DNA of 22,291 nucleotides, taken from positions 1 to 22,291 of the forward strand of contig JAHIUE010000053.1 of NCBI GenBank assembly GCA_018817205.1, read 5' to 3'. Numbering within the stretch: position 1 is the stretch's first letter; every line of letters begins with the position of its first letter. Both the position numbers and the translations under genes were made by a program. The DNA is from Patescibacteria group bacterium (lineage in GTDB: Bacteria > Patescibacteriota > Microgenomatia > Daviesbacterales > UBA10151). The notes beneath the pieces are model-generated. The model ran no database searches. It was not told the origin of the DNA and worked only from the letters and a program-made list of their open reading frames with translations. Of this stretch, positions 7,672-14,648 are shown in pieces.

Positions 7672-9275
7672 TTATTTAATTCTATTTCCAAAACAGCCAC
7701 ACGTGCTTCGATTCCAAATTTATTTATATATCTTGGATGGATTTCAGCCATACCATCTGTGCGTCTTACGGGATGAGAATATTCTTTTTCAATTTCAGCA
7801 TTAGGTTTTAATTTCAAATTTTTGGCAATTTGGTTAAGTTCTTGTATAGGATTATCAGTGCCGTTAGATAAAGCAATTGACAAATGATAAGTTTCTTTTG
7901 GCAAGTCCCCTACTTTTGGCAGGTAAACTTTTCCTATTTCAAAAATAGCAACATCTTTTATTCCATTTCTTATATTTTTGGCTACAGCTTCCAATAAATT
8001 AGGCCAAAGGTTGTTCCTCATATATTCTGTTTCAGAAGAAATAGGATTTGCTATCTTAATTAAAGCGTCAAGGGGTAAGCGTAAAGCGGAAAGTATTTTA
8101 GTTGAATAGAAAGAATATGTCTGGACTTCAGTTAAACCAATATCTGCAAGTTTCTTTTTAAGGCTGTATAGATTTTTCTGTACAGTTTGGTCTAGTTTGG
8201 GTGGTACCTTATTGCTTAATTCTTTTGGCTTTATTCTTTCATACCCATACATCCTGGCTATTTCCTCTATTAAATCTTCCTCAATATTAATATCCAGCCT
8301 GAAATATGGTACTGTTACTTCCCATGAAGAATTGATTGTAAAACTAAGTTTTTTAAGAGAGGATTCTGCTGCTTCCGATGGGATTTCTATACCAATCAAA
8401 GAATTTATTTTTTCCTGGGATAATTTTATGGTTTTAATTTCATCTTTGAGATTTCCCACAAGCTTAATTGCGGTTACTTTTCCGCCCAAATCCTGGTACA
8501 TTTTTATGGCAGCAGAAGACGCTTGGAGTAAATTTGTTTTGGTTAAGCCATGCTGGAATCTCTTGCTTGCCTCTGAATAAAGCCCATGCCTTTTAGAGGT
8601 TTTTCTGTTTGAAATAGGATTAAATATGGCCGCCTCCAGAAGAATACTTTGAGTATTTTCTGTTACTTCGGAATCTTTTCCTCCCATTACTCCTGCAACA
8701 GCAATAGGTCCTGCATCGTCCGTGATTAAAAGATCTTTTTCATCCAAATTCCTGTCTTTCCCGTCCAGTGTAATAATTTTTTCACCCTTTTTGGCAACTC
8801 GCACTTTGACGTCTCCCTTTATTTTTTGTTGATCAAATGCGTGTAAAGGCTGACCGTATTCAATCATTATAAGATTGGTTATATCAGCAATATTATTGAC
8901 TGATCTTATTCCGCTGTCTTTTAATTTTTTAGCCCATTCTTCCGGTGAAGGTTTAACACTTAATCCTTCGATTTTGGCTAAACAATAAACCGGACAAAGA
9001 TTTTCATCCTCGATTTCAACTGGGGTTTCAGGTAAATCATAATCCGGAAGGTTTTCAGCCGAAAATAAAAGCTTGGAGTCGGTTACAGCAGCTACTTCCC
9101 GTGCTACTCCCCGCATGGAGAGTAAATCTCCCCGGTTATAAGTCAAATCCAGTTCCAGACAGTCTCGTGTTTGTTCCTTAATACCTATGGAATAAATTGA
9201 CAATTTACTGGATAGTTCTGTCGATGATATATCAAAATTAACTAATTCTTTGAGCCAGGATAAAGAAACTTTCAT
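7668..9275 (-). CDS. pheT: Phenylalanyl-tRNA synthetase beta subunit, shortened form
   Basis: A 535-aa beta subunit; usual bacterial PheT is about 800 aa. The N-terminal KVSLSWLKELV and LDLTYNRGDLLSMRGVAREV (B1), the B3/B4 core with VNNIADITNLIM, LHAFD, AVAGVMGG and SKRHGLYSEASKRFQHGL, the B5 DNA-binding-like fold (IEEIARMYGYERI) and the catalytic-like domain are present. The EMAP-II tRNA-binding domain normally inserted after about residue 40 and the C-terminal FDX-ACB anticodon-binding domain are absent. It starts 4 nt after the pheS stop with no Shine-Dalgarno site, so translation is probably coupled. A 7-nt array in codons about 393-404 gives SALRLPLDAL. Alpha2beta2 assembly with PheS is expected. 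Confidence 0.93.
   Translation of the reverse strand: MKVSLSWLKELVNFDISSTELSSKLSIYSIGIKEQTRDCLELDLTYNRGDLLSMRGVAREVAAVTDSKLLFSAENLPDYDLPETPVEIEDENLCPVYCLAKIEGLSVKPSPEEWAKKLKDSGIRSVNNIADITNLIMIEYGQPLHAFDQQKIKGDVKVRVAKKGEKIITLDGKDRNLDEKDLLITDDAGPIAVAGVMGGKDSEVTENTQSILLEAAIFNPISNRKTSKRHGLYSEASKRFQHGLTKTNLLQASSAAIKMYQDLGGKVTAIKLVGNLKDEIKTIKLSQEKINSLIGIEIPSEAAESSLKKLSFTINSSWEVTVPYFRLDINIEEDLIEEIARMYGYERIKPKELSNKVPPKLDQTVQKNLYSLKKKLADIGLTEVQTYSFYSTKILSALRLPLDALIKIANPISSETEYMRNNLWPNLLEAVAKNIRNGIKDVAIFEIGKVYLPKVGDLPKETYHLSIALSNGTDNPIQELNQIAKNLKLKPNAEIEKEYSHPVRRTDGMAEIHPRYINKFGIEARVAVLEIELNN
8063..8097. repeat. Heptanucleotide array in pheT
   Basis: Five units read on the plus strand: AAGCGTC, AAGGGGT, AAGCGTA, AAGCGGA, AAGTATT. 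The AAG at the start of each unit is invariant. Confidence 0.7.
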
Positions 9276-9279
9276 AATA

Positions 9280-10320
9280 TTAAAACTTCTGCAGGAATTT
9301 TAAATCTCCCTCCAAAAGATATCTAATATCATCAAATTTGTGTTTTAACATCAAAATCCTATCTGGTCCAAAACCCCATGCCAGGCCGCTATATTTTTTG
9401 GGGTCAAGTTTTGTAAATTTAAAAACATTCGGATGTATCATGCCCGCTCCGGCTATTTCAAACCAGCCTGTTCCCGAACAAATTTTGCAGCCTTTGCCGT
9501 GACAAAATACACAAAGTGAATCAATGCCGACACCGGGTTCAACAAAAGGGTAATATTTAGGTCGAAATCTTGATTTTGCCTCTTTTCCCAAAATAGCTTT
9601 AAGTAAATAGTCTGATAAATATTTTAGATTTGCCATGGTAATATTTTCCCCCACAACCGCAATCTCAAATTGATTAAAGGTGTGGGAGTGTCTTGCATCA
9701 ACAGCTTCATATCTGAAACAACGGTCAAAACTCATGGCGCGAATAGGGGTTTGCCCTTTTTCCATTAGCCTTGGCCAAAAGTTTGAAGTATGGGTGCGGA
9801 GTGCCATCTGGCCCGGTTCTACAGCCAGATTGGAAGTATCAATGTAAAGAGTATCCCACAAATCCCTGGAGGGATGGTCTTTAGGGACATTCAAATATTC
9901 AAAGTTGTATTTATCCCATTCGACATGGGGTGCGTCAAATTGAGAAAAACCTAAACTCTCAAATAAATCAATTATTTCTTTTTTAAATTGGGTGGCCAAG
10001 TGCAAATGGCCTTGCTTTTTTATGGTCTTGGTTTGAGTTAAATCAAGCTTTTCATTTTCCAGTTTTCTGTAAGATTCCTCACGGATTTCTTGTCTTCTTT
10101 TATCAATTTCCTGCTCCAGCTCTTTTTTCGTTGCAATAAACAAAGGGGTAATAATTTTTAAATCTTCTTTGGGAATTTTGGGAAACTCTTTGGGAATTTG
10201 CGTAATTTGCCCGGTTTTTCCAAAAAGCGCTAAAAAAATAGTGTCCAAATCTGTTAAACTTTTCGCTTTGCCAATTTTTTCTAAGTATTCTTTTTTAATC
10301 TGTGAAATTTTATCCCGCAT
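9280..10320 (-). CDS. pheS: Phenylalanyl-tRNA synthetase alpha subunit
   Basis: A 346-aa catalytic subunit that charges tRNA-Phe. An N-terminal coiled-coil region (about 1-100) is followed by the class II core: motif 2 FDRCFRYEAVDARHSHTFNQ (198-217) and motif 3 GFGPDRILML (316-325). A CxxC-x4-CxxC set (Cys270, 273, 278, 281) before GTGWFEIAGAGMIHP is a knuckle-like feature present in many but not all bacterial PheS. ATG 10320 is preferred over ATG 10329, because an extended -10 box TGCTAGAAT (10336-10328) overlaps the upstream ATG and ends 7 nt before 10320. The gene can thus be read from its own promoter as well as from the upstream ribosomal operon. Confidence 0.95.
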   Translation of the reverse strand: MRDKISQIKKEYLEKIGKAKSLTDLDTIFLALFGKTGQITQIPKEFPKIPKEDLKIITPLFIATKKELEQEIDKRRQEIREESYRKLENEKLDLTQTKTIKKQGHLHLATQFKKEIIDLFESLGFSQFDAPHVEWDKYNFEYLNVPKDHPSRDLWDTLYIDTSNLAVEPGQMALRTHTSNFWPRLMEKGQTPIRAMSFDRCFRYEAVDARHSHTFNQFEIAVVGENITMANLKYLSDYLLKAILGKEAKSRFRPKYYPFVEPGVGIDSLCVFCHGKGCKICSGTGWFEIAGAGMIHPNVFKFTKLDPKKYSGLAWGFGPDRILMLKHKFDDIRYLLEGDLKFLQKF

Positions 10321-10327
10321 GAGCTTC

Positions 10328-10336
10328 ATTCTAGCA
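10328..10336 (-). promoter_or_regulatory. Extended -10 promoter of pheS
   Basis: TGCTAGAAT on the minus strand, in the gap between rplT and pheS, 7 nt before the preferred ATG. No good -35 box is visible, as is usual for extended -10 promoters. Confidence 0.5.
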
Positions 10337-10338
10337 CA

Positions 10339-10683
10339 TTATTTAACTTCGGAGATGAGTTTTTTGAAGGATTCAATATCGTGGGCTGCCATTTCTGCCA
10401 GCATTTTTCTGTCCAGTAATATTTTTTTAGCTTTGAGTGATGCCATAAATTTGGAGTAAGACAGACCTTCATTTTTTAAGGCAATTCCCATTTGGGTAAT
10501 CCAAAGCCTTCTCATATCGCGTTTTCTTCTTTTACGTCCTGCAAAAGCATAGGCCCCTGCATGCAAAAGTGAAGATTTCGCTTGCCTTATGAGCTTACTT
10601 CTGCCGCCTTTATGACCTTTTGTAAGCTTTAATACTTTTTTATGTTTTTGATGCGATGTAACGCCTCTTTTAACTCTTGCCAT
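10339..10683 (-). CDS. rplT: 50S ribosomal protein L20
   Basis: A 114-aa protein of normal length. It binds 23S rRNA early in large-subunit assembly. Typical signatures are MARVKRGVTSHQKHKKVLKL at the N-terminus, GRKRRKRDMRRLWITQ and YSKFMASLKAKKILLDRKML. It lies 17 nt after rpmI, with a modest AGGA Shine-Dalgarno site 7 nt before the ATG. In enterobacteria L20 represses rpmI-rplT translation; no matching leader structure could be identified here by eye. Confidence 0.97.
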   Translation of the reverse strand: MARVKRGVTSHQKHKKVLKLTKGHKGGRSKLIRQAKSSLLHAGAYAFAGRKRRKRDMRRLWITQMGIALKNEGLSYSKFMASLKAKKILLDRKMLAEMAAHDIESFKKLISEVK

Positions 10684-10700
10684 ATTATAATCCTACTATT

Positions 10701-10898
10701 TTATAGCCCAATTACTCTTCTTAATCTTCTTGTTTCGCCTTTGAAAAATTCACTGGTTTTCTTTTGCCTGTTTAGGGCGCTTTTGCTTTTTTTTCTTTTC
10801 AGATGTCCTGAACCAAGCTGGTGCTTACGCAAAATCTTACCCGTGGAGGTAATCTTGATTCTTTTAAAGACTGACTTTTTGGTTTTTTGCTTCGACAT
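10701..10898 (-). CDS. rpmI: 50S ribosomal protein L35
   Basis: A 65-aa protein of normal length, very basic, with KSVFKRIKITSTGKILRKHQ and GHLKRKKSKS, characteristic of L35. The start codon lies inside the end of infC (35-nt overlap in another frame) and is preceded by a good Shine-Dalgarno AGGAG 6 nt before the ATG. Overlap and order infC-rpmI-rplT indicate one operon with coupled translation. Confidence 0.96.
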   Translation of the reverse strand: MSKQKTKKSVFKRIKITSTGKILRKHQLGSGHLKRKKSKSALNRQKKTSEFFKGETRRLRRVIGL

Positions 10899-11415
10899 TT
10901 TTTACTCCTTTGCTTCCTGTAACTATCATAGACAATTTTCTACCTTCAAATTTAGGCTCCCTTTCCACCGCAACTTTATTACCTAATCGGTTTATAGTCT
11001 CTTGTAAAACCCTGTGGCCTATTTCCGGATGGGCCATTTCCCTGCCCTTAAACTTGATTGTTAATTTAACTTTATACCCTTCTTTTAAAAATTCCTCTGT
11101 CCTTGAAAGCCTGACTTGCAGGTCATGTTCTGCTATCCGAGGAGAGAGCCATAATTCTTTCAATCCTCCCTCGGATGAACCCTTTTTTGCCGCTCTTTCC
11201 CTTTTATTCTCTTCATATCTGAATTTTTGAAAGTCGACAATTTTGGCAACAGGCGGGTCGGCATTCGGAGCAATTTCAATAAGATCCAAATTCTGCTCTT
11301 TGGCCTTTGCTAAAGCTTCATCTCTGGTTAAAATTCCCAGGCTTTCCCCTTTGGAATCCAGAACTCTCAAGCTTGGGGCTTGGATATGCTCATTTAAACG
11401 GTAGAACTTAGCCAG
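10864..11415 (-). CDS. infC: Translation initiation factor IF-3, probable CTG start
   Basis: A 183-aa IF-3 that binds the 30S subunit and proofreads start-codon/initiator-tRNA pairing. The conserved N-terminal segment FYRLNEHIQAPSLRVLDSKG is encoded upstream of the first ordinary in-frame start (TTG 11370), so that TTG cannot be the real start. The only fit is CTG at 11415-11413: it follows an in-frame TAA directly and lies 8 nt after GGAGG (11428-11424). The N domain, the linker around YEENKRERAAKK and the C domain (KLTIKFKGREMAHPEIGHRV) are all intact. Unusual infC start codons (ATT in E. coli) are known to allow IF-3 to repress its own translation; CTG would do the same by inference. Confidence 0.93.
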   Translation of the reverse strand: MAKFYRLNEHIQAPSLRVLDSKGESLGILTRDEALAKAKEQNLDLIEIAPNADPPVAKIVDFQKFRYEENKRERAAKKGSSEGGLKELWLSPRIAEHDLQVRLSRTEEFLKEGYKVKLTIKFKGREMAHPEIGHRVLQETINRLGNKVAVEREPKFEGRKLSMIVTGSKGVKNVEAKNQKVSL

Positions 11416-11433
11416 TTAACGAGCCTCCATCAT
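11416..11433 (-). promoter_or_regulatory. infC ribosome-binding region with in-frame five-codon mini-ORF
   Basis: GGAGG (11428-11424) is the Shine-Dalgarno site for CTG 11415. It is embedded in a mini-ORF (ATG ATG GAG GCT CGT TAA) whose stop codon abuts the CTG in the same frame. Confidence 0.5.
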
Positions 11434-11442
11434 ATTTGTTAG

Positions 11443-11451
11443 ATAATAACA
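11443..11451 (-). promoter_or_regulatory. Extended -10 promoter candidate of infC
   Basis: TGTTATTAT between thrS and infC gives a leader of about 20 nt that includes the GGAGG site. It would allow infC-rpmI-rplT to be expressed separately from thrS. Confidence 0.4.
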
Positions 11452-11455
11452 TAAA

Positions 11456-12682
11456 TTAGACTTTGGATTCAATGGTTGATTTTAAACTTTTCAAAAAATC
11501 TTCAAGGGACACAGTACCCAGGTCTTTGCCTGACCTTTCTCTGATTGCAACTTTATTCTCTTTTTCTTCCCTGTCTCCCACTATGATCATATAAGGAATT
11601 TTTTGGGTCTGTGCATCGCGGATTTTCGCCTGCATGGTTTCGGCCCGATTGTCAACTTCAACCCTGATTTCCGAGGACTTTAACTGCTCGAGTACTTTTT
11701 GTGCATATTTTTGGTGCCGATCGGCAATGGGTATAATCTGTACCTGTATTGGCGAAAGCCAAGTTGAAAAAGCACCCTGGAAATGTTCGGTTAAAATAGC
11801 AATAAATCTTTCGAAAGAACCAAAAATTGCCCTGTGGATCATAACAGGTTTTTGCGGCTGTCCTTTTTCATCTATATATTTAAGGTCGAATGCTTGGGGC
11901 ATATGGAAATCAAGCTGTACTGTAGCTAGCTGCCAGTCGCGGCCTTGGGCATCTTTGATATGCATGTCGATTTTGGGACCGTAAAATGCTCCTTCGCCTT
12001 CCTTTAATTTATATTCAAGCTTTTTTGATTCTAATGCTTCTTTTAGGTCTTTTTCTGCTTTTGTCCAATTTTCAACAGTTCCTGCAAAATTTTCCGGCCT
12101 GGTTGCAAAGTAGAATTGATATTCAAATCCAAAGCTTTTGTAAAATTCTATCATAGTATCGAGGATTTTTATTACTTCTTCCAAAATCTGGTCCTCTCTG
12201 ACAAAAAGATGCGCATCATCCATGGTAATCTGGCGAACGCGCAAGAGACCGTTTACTTCCCCCGATTTTTCCCTTCTATGAAGTCTCCCGAGTTCTGATA
12301 AACGCAGCGGTAGTTCCCTATAACTTCTTGGTCTGAAGTTGTAAATGATGGTTGATTCCGGACAATTCATTGGTTTTAGAGTGTATCTCACAGGTTTTGT
12401 GTCATCTTCTTCCTCCGAAAGCACCAGGTTATACATGTTATGTTCGCCAAATTTTTCAAAGTGGCCCGATTGTTTAAAGATTTCGCTCTTGACCATTATA
12501 GGAGTAGAAGTCTCCTGGTATCCCGCATCAAGGGTTAATTTGCGGATATATTTTTCCAGCTCCTTAAAAATTACAATGCCCTTTGGCAACCAGAATGGGG
12601 CGCCGGGAGCGATATCGTGGCTAAAGAATAGTTCAAGTTCCTGTCCTATTTGTTTATGATCTTTTAATTTATTTTTGTCCAT
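11456..12682 (-). CDS. thrS: Threonyl-tRNA synthetase lacking TGS and editing domains
   Basis: A 408-aa class II synthetase; standard bacterial ThrRS is about 640 aa. It begins directly at the catalytic domain (HDIAPGAPFWLPKG, about 22-35). The three zinc ligands for threonine recognition are visible: Cys107 in MNCPES, His158 in DDAHLF and His283 in IHRAIFGSFERF. Motif 2 spans LRLSELGRLHRREKSG (about 126-141), and motif 3 is in GSFERF. The C-terminal anticodon-binding domain (about 305-408, with RAETMQAKIRDAQTQKIPYM) is intact. The N1 TGS domain and the N2 editing domain that removes Ser from mischarged tRNA-Thr are missing. TAATAT (12694-12689) ends 6 nt before the ATG, giving a leaderless mRNA. 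Confidence 0.95.
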   Translation of the reverse strand: MDKNKLKDHKQIGQELELFFSHDIAPGAPFWLPKGIVIFKELEKYIRKLTLDAGYQETSTPIMVKSEIFKQSGHFEKFGEHNMYNLVLSEEEDDTKPVRYTLKPMNCPESTIIYNFRPRSYRELPLRLSELGRLHRREKSGEVNGLLRVRQITMDDAHLFVREDQILEEVIKILDTMIEFYKSFGFEYQFYFATRPENFAGTVENWTKAEKDLKEALESKKLEYKLKEGEGAFYGPKIDMHIKDAQGRDWQLATVQLDFHMPQAFDLKYIDEKGQPQKPVMIHRAIFGSFERFIAILTEHFQGAFSTWLSPIQVQIIPIADRHQKYAQKVLEQLKSSEIRVEVDNRAETMQAKIRDAQTQKIPYMIIVGDREEKENKVAIRERSGKDLGTVSLEDFLKSLKSTIESKV

Positions 12683-12688
12683 AATCGT

Positions 12689-12718
12689 ATATTACTCGTA
12701 GCTTGTGGGTTGTGTAAA
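12689..12718 (-). promoter_or_regulatory. Promoter of thrS and the downstream operon
   Basis: TTTACA (12718-12713), 18-nt spacer, TAATAT (12694-12689), ending 6 nt before the ATG. It overlaps the oppositely directed tRNA-Val promoter. Confidence 0.45.
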
Positions 12719-12731
12719 GAGGTGATAAAAT
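12703..12731 (+). promoter_or_regulatory. Promoter of tRNA-Val(GAC)
   Basis: TTGTGG (12703-12708), 17-nt spacer, TAAAAT (12726-12731) with an upstream TGA extension. It ends 12 nt before the tRNA. Confidence 0.5.
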
Positions 12732-12743
12732 TTGAAGCAGTTC

Positions 12744-12816
12744 GGGCAGTTAGCTCAGCTGGTAGAGCGCATTCTTGACGTGAATGAGGTCACAGGTTCG
12801 ATCCCTGTACTGCCCA
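12744..12816 (+). tRNA. tRNA-Val (GAC)
   Basis: 73 nt. The acceptor arms GGGCAGT and ACTGCCC pair perfectly. The anticodon arm is CATTC-TTGACGT-GAATG (anticodon GAC) and the T arm is ACAGG-TTCGATC-CCTGT. The discriminator is A. CCA is not encoded. Confidence 0.95.
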
Positions 12817-12825
12817 CAAGAAGGG

Positions 12826-13455
12826 TTAACCTACGGCTAAAGCAGACAGATTGGCTGTTCCTTTACCCTGGCTTCCAGCTCCGCCTTCAAAAGCTGCTTC
12901 CAAAGCATTTGGCTGTTTGGCAGGAGAAGGGATAGAAGCTTCTTTTTGCTGCTTCTCACCCTTCTTTTGTTCTTCAATGAGTTTTTTCCGAAGTTCTGCC
13001 CGCTGATAGATACTTCGGTCTTTATAACTTAATTGGTAGTGCAGCAACCTGTTTTTTTGCTCAGTCGGTAAATTAGTAGCAATACCATTCAACTCTTCTT
13101 CAAAAAGTAACCTATCCTTTGCTTTTTGAGCCCTATCCATATCTTCCTTCAAAGCTTGGAAGAATGCTTTTCTTCTCTCTGTATCTGCTTTTTGTTTTTG
13201 GGATTGTTCGGCAGCGGCCTTGTTGAATTCAATTGTTCCTTTTGATGGAAATTTCTCTGCCCCATTTGTTTCACTTCCTGTTATATCTTTGCCTAAACTG
13301 AAAATAGCTTCAAAAACTCCACCTGCAGTTTGGGTAACTTGAGATATGGTTGAGGTTTCTCTCTCAAAATAAGCCTCATCAAAAGAGCCCGGAATCACAC
13401 CGAAGATATTTCTTGGATCAAGTCTTTTACTCTTTGTATTACCAGAGGTGTTCAT
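12826..13455 (-). CDS. Uncharacterised helical protein, 209 aa
   Basis: No family recognised. The N-terminus (about 1-70) contains RLDPRNIFGVIPGSFDEAYF. A long charged helical region follows (about 80-185), rich in Lys, Glu and Gln and likely coiled coil. The C-terminus is low-complexity (SIPSPAKQPNALEAAFEGGA, then GSQGKGTANLSALAVG). There is no signal peptide or membrane segment, so it is probably cytosolic. TAAAAT (13469-13464) ends 8 nt before the ATG, the leaderless pattern. It lies 25 nt downstream of another unknown small gene that has its own good promoter. Confidence 0.75.
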   Translation of the reverse strand: MNTSGNTKSKRLDPRNIFGVIPGSFDEAYFERETSTISQVTQTAGGVFEAIFSLGKDITGSETNGAEKFPSKGTIEFNKAAAEQSQKQKADTERRKAFFQALKEDMDRAQKAKDRLLFEEELNGIATNLPTEQKNRLLHYQLSYKDRSIYQRAELRKKLIEEQKKGEKQQKEASIPSPAKQPNALEAAFEGGAGSQGKGTANLSALAVG

Positions 13456-13480
13456 ACCAGCTAATTTTACACCATTTTAG

Positions 13481-13681
13481 CTATTTTTGCTGAGTTTCAC
13501 CTATAGCTGCGGAAACTCTTCGTCTACTAACATTGAGTGGTTGATTTATAATTCCCTGATTTATAACTGTCATTAGATCGTTTGTCGGAACGGTTGTTAA
13601 TTGTCTTCTTTTAGGTTGATGAAAATCGTCTATTACTCCGCTCGTAATATGACCAGAAGGACCTGTTTCTGTGCTGCTCAT
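13481..13681 (-). CDS. Uncharacterised small protein, 66 aa
   Basis: Starts MSSTETGPSGHITSGVIDDF and contains PKRRQLTTVPTNDLMTVINQ; no family recognised and no membrane segment. It has the best promoter on this strand: TTGACA (13721-13716), 16-nt spacer, TAGAAT (13699-13694), giving a leader of about 5 nt. The reading frame has no Shine-Dalgarno site. It shares direction with the 209-aa gene and may be cotranscribed with it. Confidence 0.5.
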   Translation of the reverse strand: MSSTETGPSGHITSGVIDDFHQPKRRQLTTVPTNDLMTVINQGIINQPLNVSRRRVSAAIGETQQK

Positions 13682-13693
13682 ATTTAGGTTGTA

Positions 13694-13721
13694 ATTCTAC
13701 TACTTTGTGGATATATGTCAA
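13694..13721 (-). promoter_or_regulatory. Promoter of the 66-aa gene
   Basis: TTGACA, 16 nt, TAGAAT on the minus strand; a near-consensus sigma-70-type promoter. Confidence 0.6.
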
Positions 13722-13722
13722 T

Positions 13723-13745
13723 CCTTCGACTTTGCTCAGGACAAG
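13723..13745. repeat. REP-like short repeat upstream of tRNA-Leu(UAG)
   Basis: CTTCGACTTTGCTCAGGACA resembles the minus-strand CTTCGGCAAGCTCAGTGCCA at 18344-18325. Both copies lie next to the 5' side of a tRNA-Leu gene. Confidence 0.4.
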
Positions 13746-13767
13746 TTTGCTGGTAAAATATCTCTAT

Positions 13768-13850
13768 GCGGATGTGGCGGAATGGCAGACGCGATAGGTT
13801 TAGGACCTATTGCCCGTAAGGGTGTGGAGGTTCGACTCCTCTCATCCGCA
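13768..13850 (+). tRNA. tRNA-Leu (TAG)
   Basis: Class II tRNA of 83 nt with acceptor GCGGATG/CATCCGC, anticodon arm ATAGG-TTTAGGA-CCTAT (anticodon TAG), a long variable arm and T arm GGAGG-TTCGACT-CCTCT. The discriminator is A. CCA is not encoded. The extended -10 TGGTAAAAT (13751-13759) lies 8 nt upstream. Its last 9 nt overlap the end of the convergent gatD gene. Confidence 0.95.
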
Positions 13851-14567
13851 CTTTAATTTTTTGAAAACTTGACGGCGGGCCTGAAGTTCCAAAGTATCAT
13901 TCAAGGGTTTTAAATCAACTTTTTTACCATACTTTACTTCTAAAGCTTTTTTGAGTAACCAATCAGCCAGCTTTGGGTTTTTTGGCAGTAGGCTGCCATG
14001 CATGTAGCAGCCTATGGCATTTTTATAAATACAGCCTTCTGTTTGATCTTTACCATTATTCCCAAAGCCTTTGATAACCATTCCCAAAGGTAGACCTTTT
14101 CTTAAATAAGTTTTTCCCGAGTGGTTTTCAAAACCTGCCAACCTTCCAAACATAGACTCAATAACAATATTGCCGATCATCCTGTCGCGACTTGCCAAAG
14201 TATATGCCGGGAATAATCCTATGCCTGGAAGTTTGGGTCCTTTATGTAGGTTGTAAAAATCTCCCAATAATTGGTATCCTCCACAAATTGCGAGTAATGG
14301 CACTCCTCTTGCTATCTCTTTTTTTATTACTTTTCCCTTCCCGCTTTCCCCCATGTCTTTTGCTACTAGTTCTTGTATCTGATCCTGTCCTCCACCAAAA
14401 AAGAAAATATCAACATCACCCTTTTTAAGCTTATCTCCGGCAGAAATATTTTTAACTTTAACTCCTATCCCCCGCCACTCGGCTCGTTTTTTCAAAGCAA
14501 TAATGTTGCCGGTATCTCCGTAAATATTCATCAAATCCCCATATAAATACCCTATGATTAATTTCAT
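13842..14567 (-). CDS. gatD: Lipid II isoglutaminyl synthase, glutamine amidotransferase subunit GatD
   Basis: A 241-aa class I-type (CobQ/CobB-like) glutaminase that supplies ammonia to MurT for amidation of D-Glu at position 2 of the lipid II stem peptide. Visible features are IGYLYGDLMNIYGDTGN at the N-terminus, the nucleophile Cys95 in AICGGYQLLGDFY, and His190 in GCYMHGSLLPKNP. These match Cys94/His189 of the S. aureus enzyme almost position for position. ATG 14567 is chosen because GatD proteins begin M-(K/x)-L; ATG 14576 is possible but lies inside a 7-nt repeat array. The gene follows murT by 75 nt. Its stop codon lies within the acceptor stem of tRNA-Leu on the other strand. Confidence 0.92.
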   Translation of the reverse strand: MKLIIGYLYGDLMNIYGDTGNIIALKKRAEWRGIGVKVKNISAGDKLKKGDVDIFFFGGGQDQIQELVAKDMGESGKGKVIKKEIARGVPLLAICGGYQLLGDFYNLHKGPKLPGIGLFPAYTLASRDRMIGNIVIESMFGRLAGFENHSGKTYLRKGLPLGMVIKGFGNNGKDQTEGCIYKNAIGCYMHGSLLPKNPKLADWLLKKALEVKYGKKVDLKPLNDTLELQARRQVFKKLKCG

Positions 14568-14570
14568 AAT

Positions 14571-14605
14571 AGTCATCAGATGTCAGTCGTCAGTCATCAG
14601 ACTTT
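14571..14605. repeat. Heptanucleotide array between murT and gatD (first)
   Basis: Five plus-strand units: AGTCATC, AGATGTC, AGTCGTC, AGTCATC, AGACTTT. The unit is shared, as a rotation, with the array at 2031-2058. Confidence 0.8.
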
Positions 14606-14606
14606 T

Positions 14607-14648
14607 GCAACTGTCTGAAAGCTGAAAGCTGAAGACTGATAGCTAATT
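14607..14648. repeat. Heptanucleotide array between murT and gatD (second)
   Basis: Six plus-strand units: GCAACTG, TCTGAAA, GCTGAAA, GCTGAAG, ACTGATA, GCTAATT. It reaches the murT stop codon. Confidence 0.75.

Noticed and set aside
10160..10210. Possible further 7-nt array in pheS (repeated TTTGGGAA)
   Set aside because: The repeats are spaced by 10-14 and 21-25 nt without strict 7-nt periodicity; the peptide QIPKEFPKIPKE fits a normal PheS linker.
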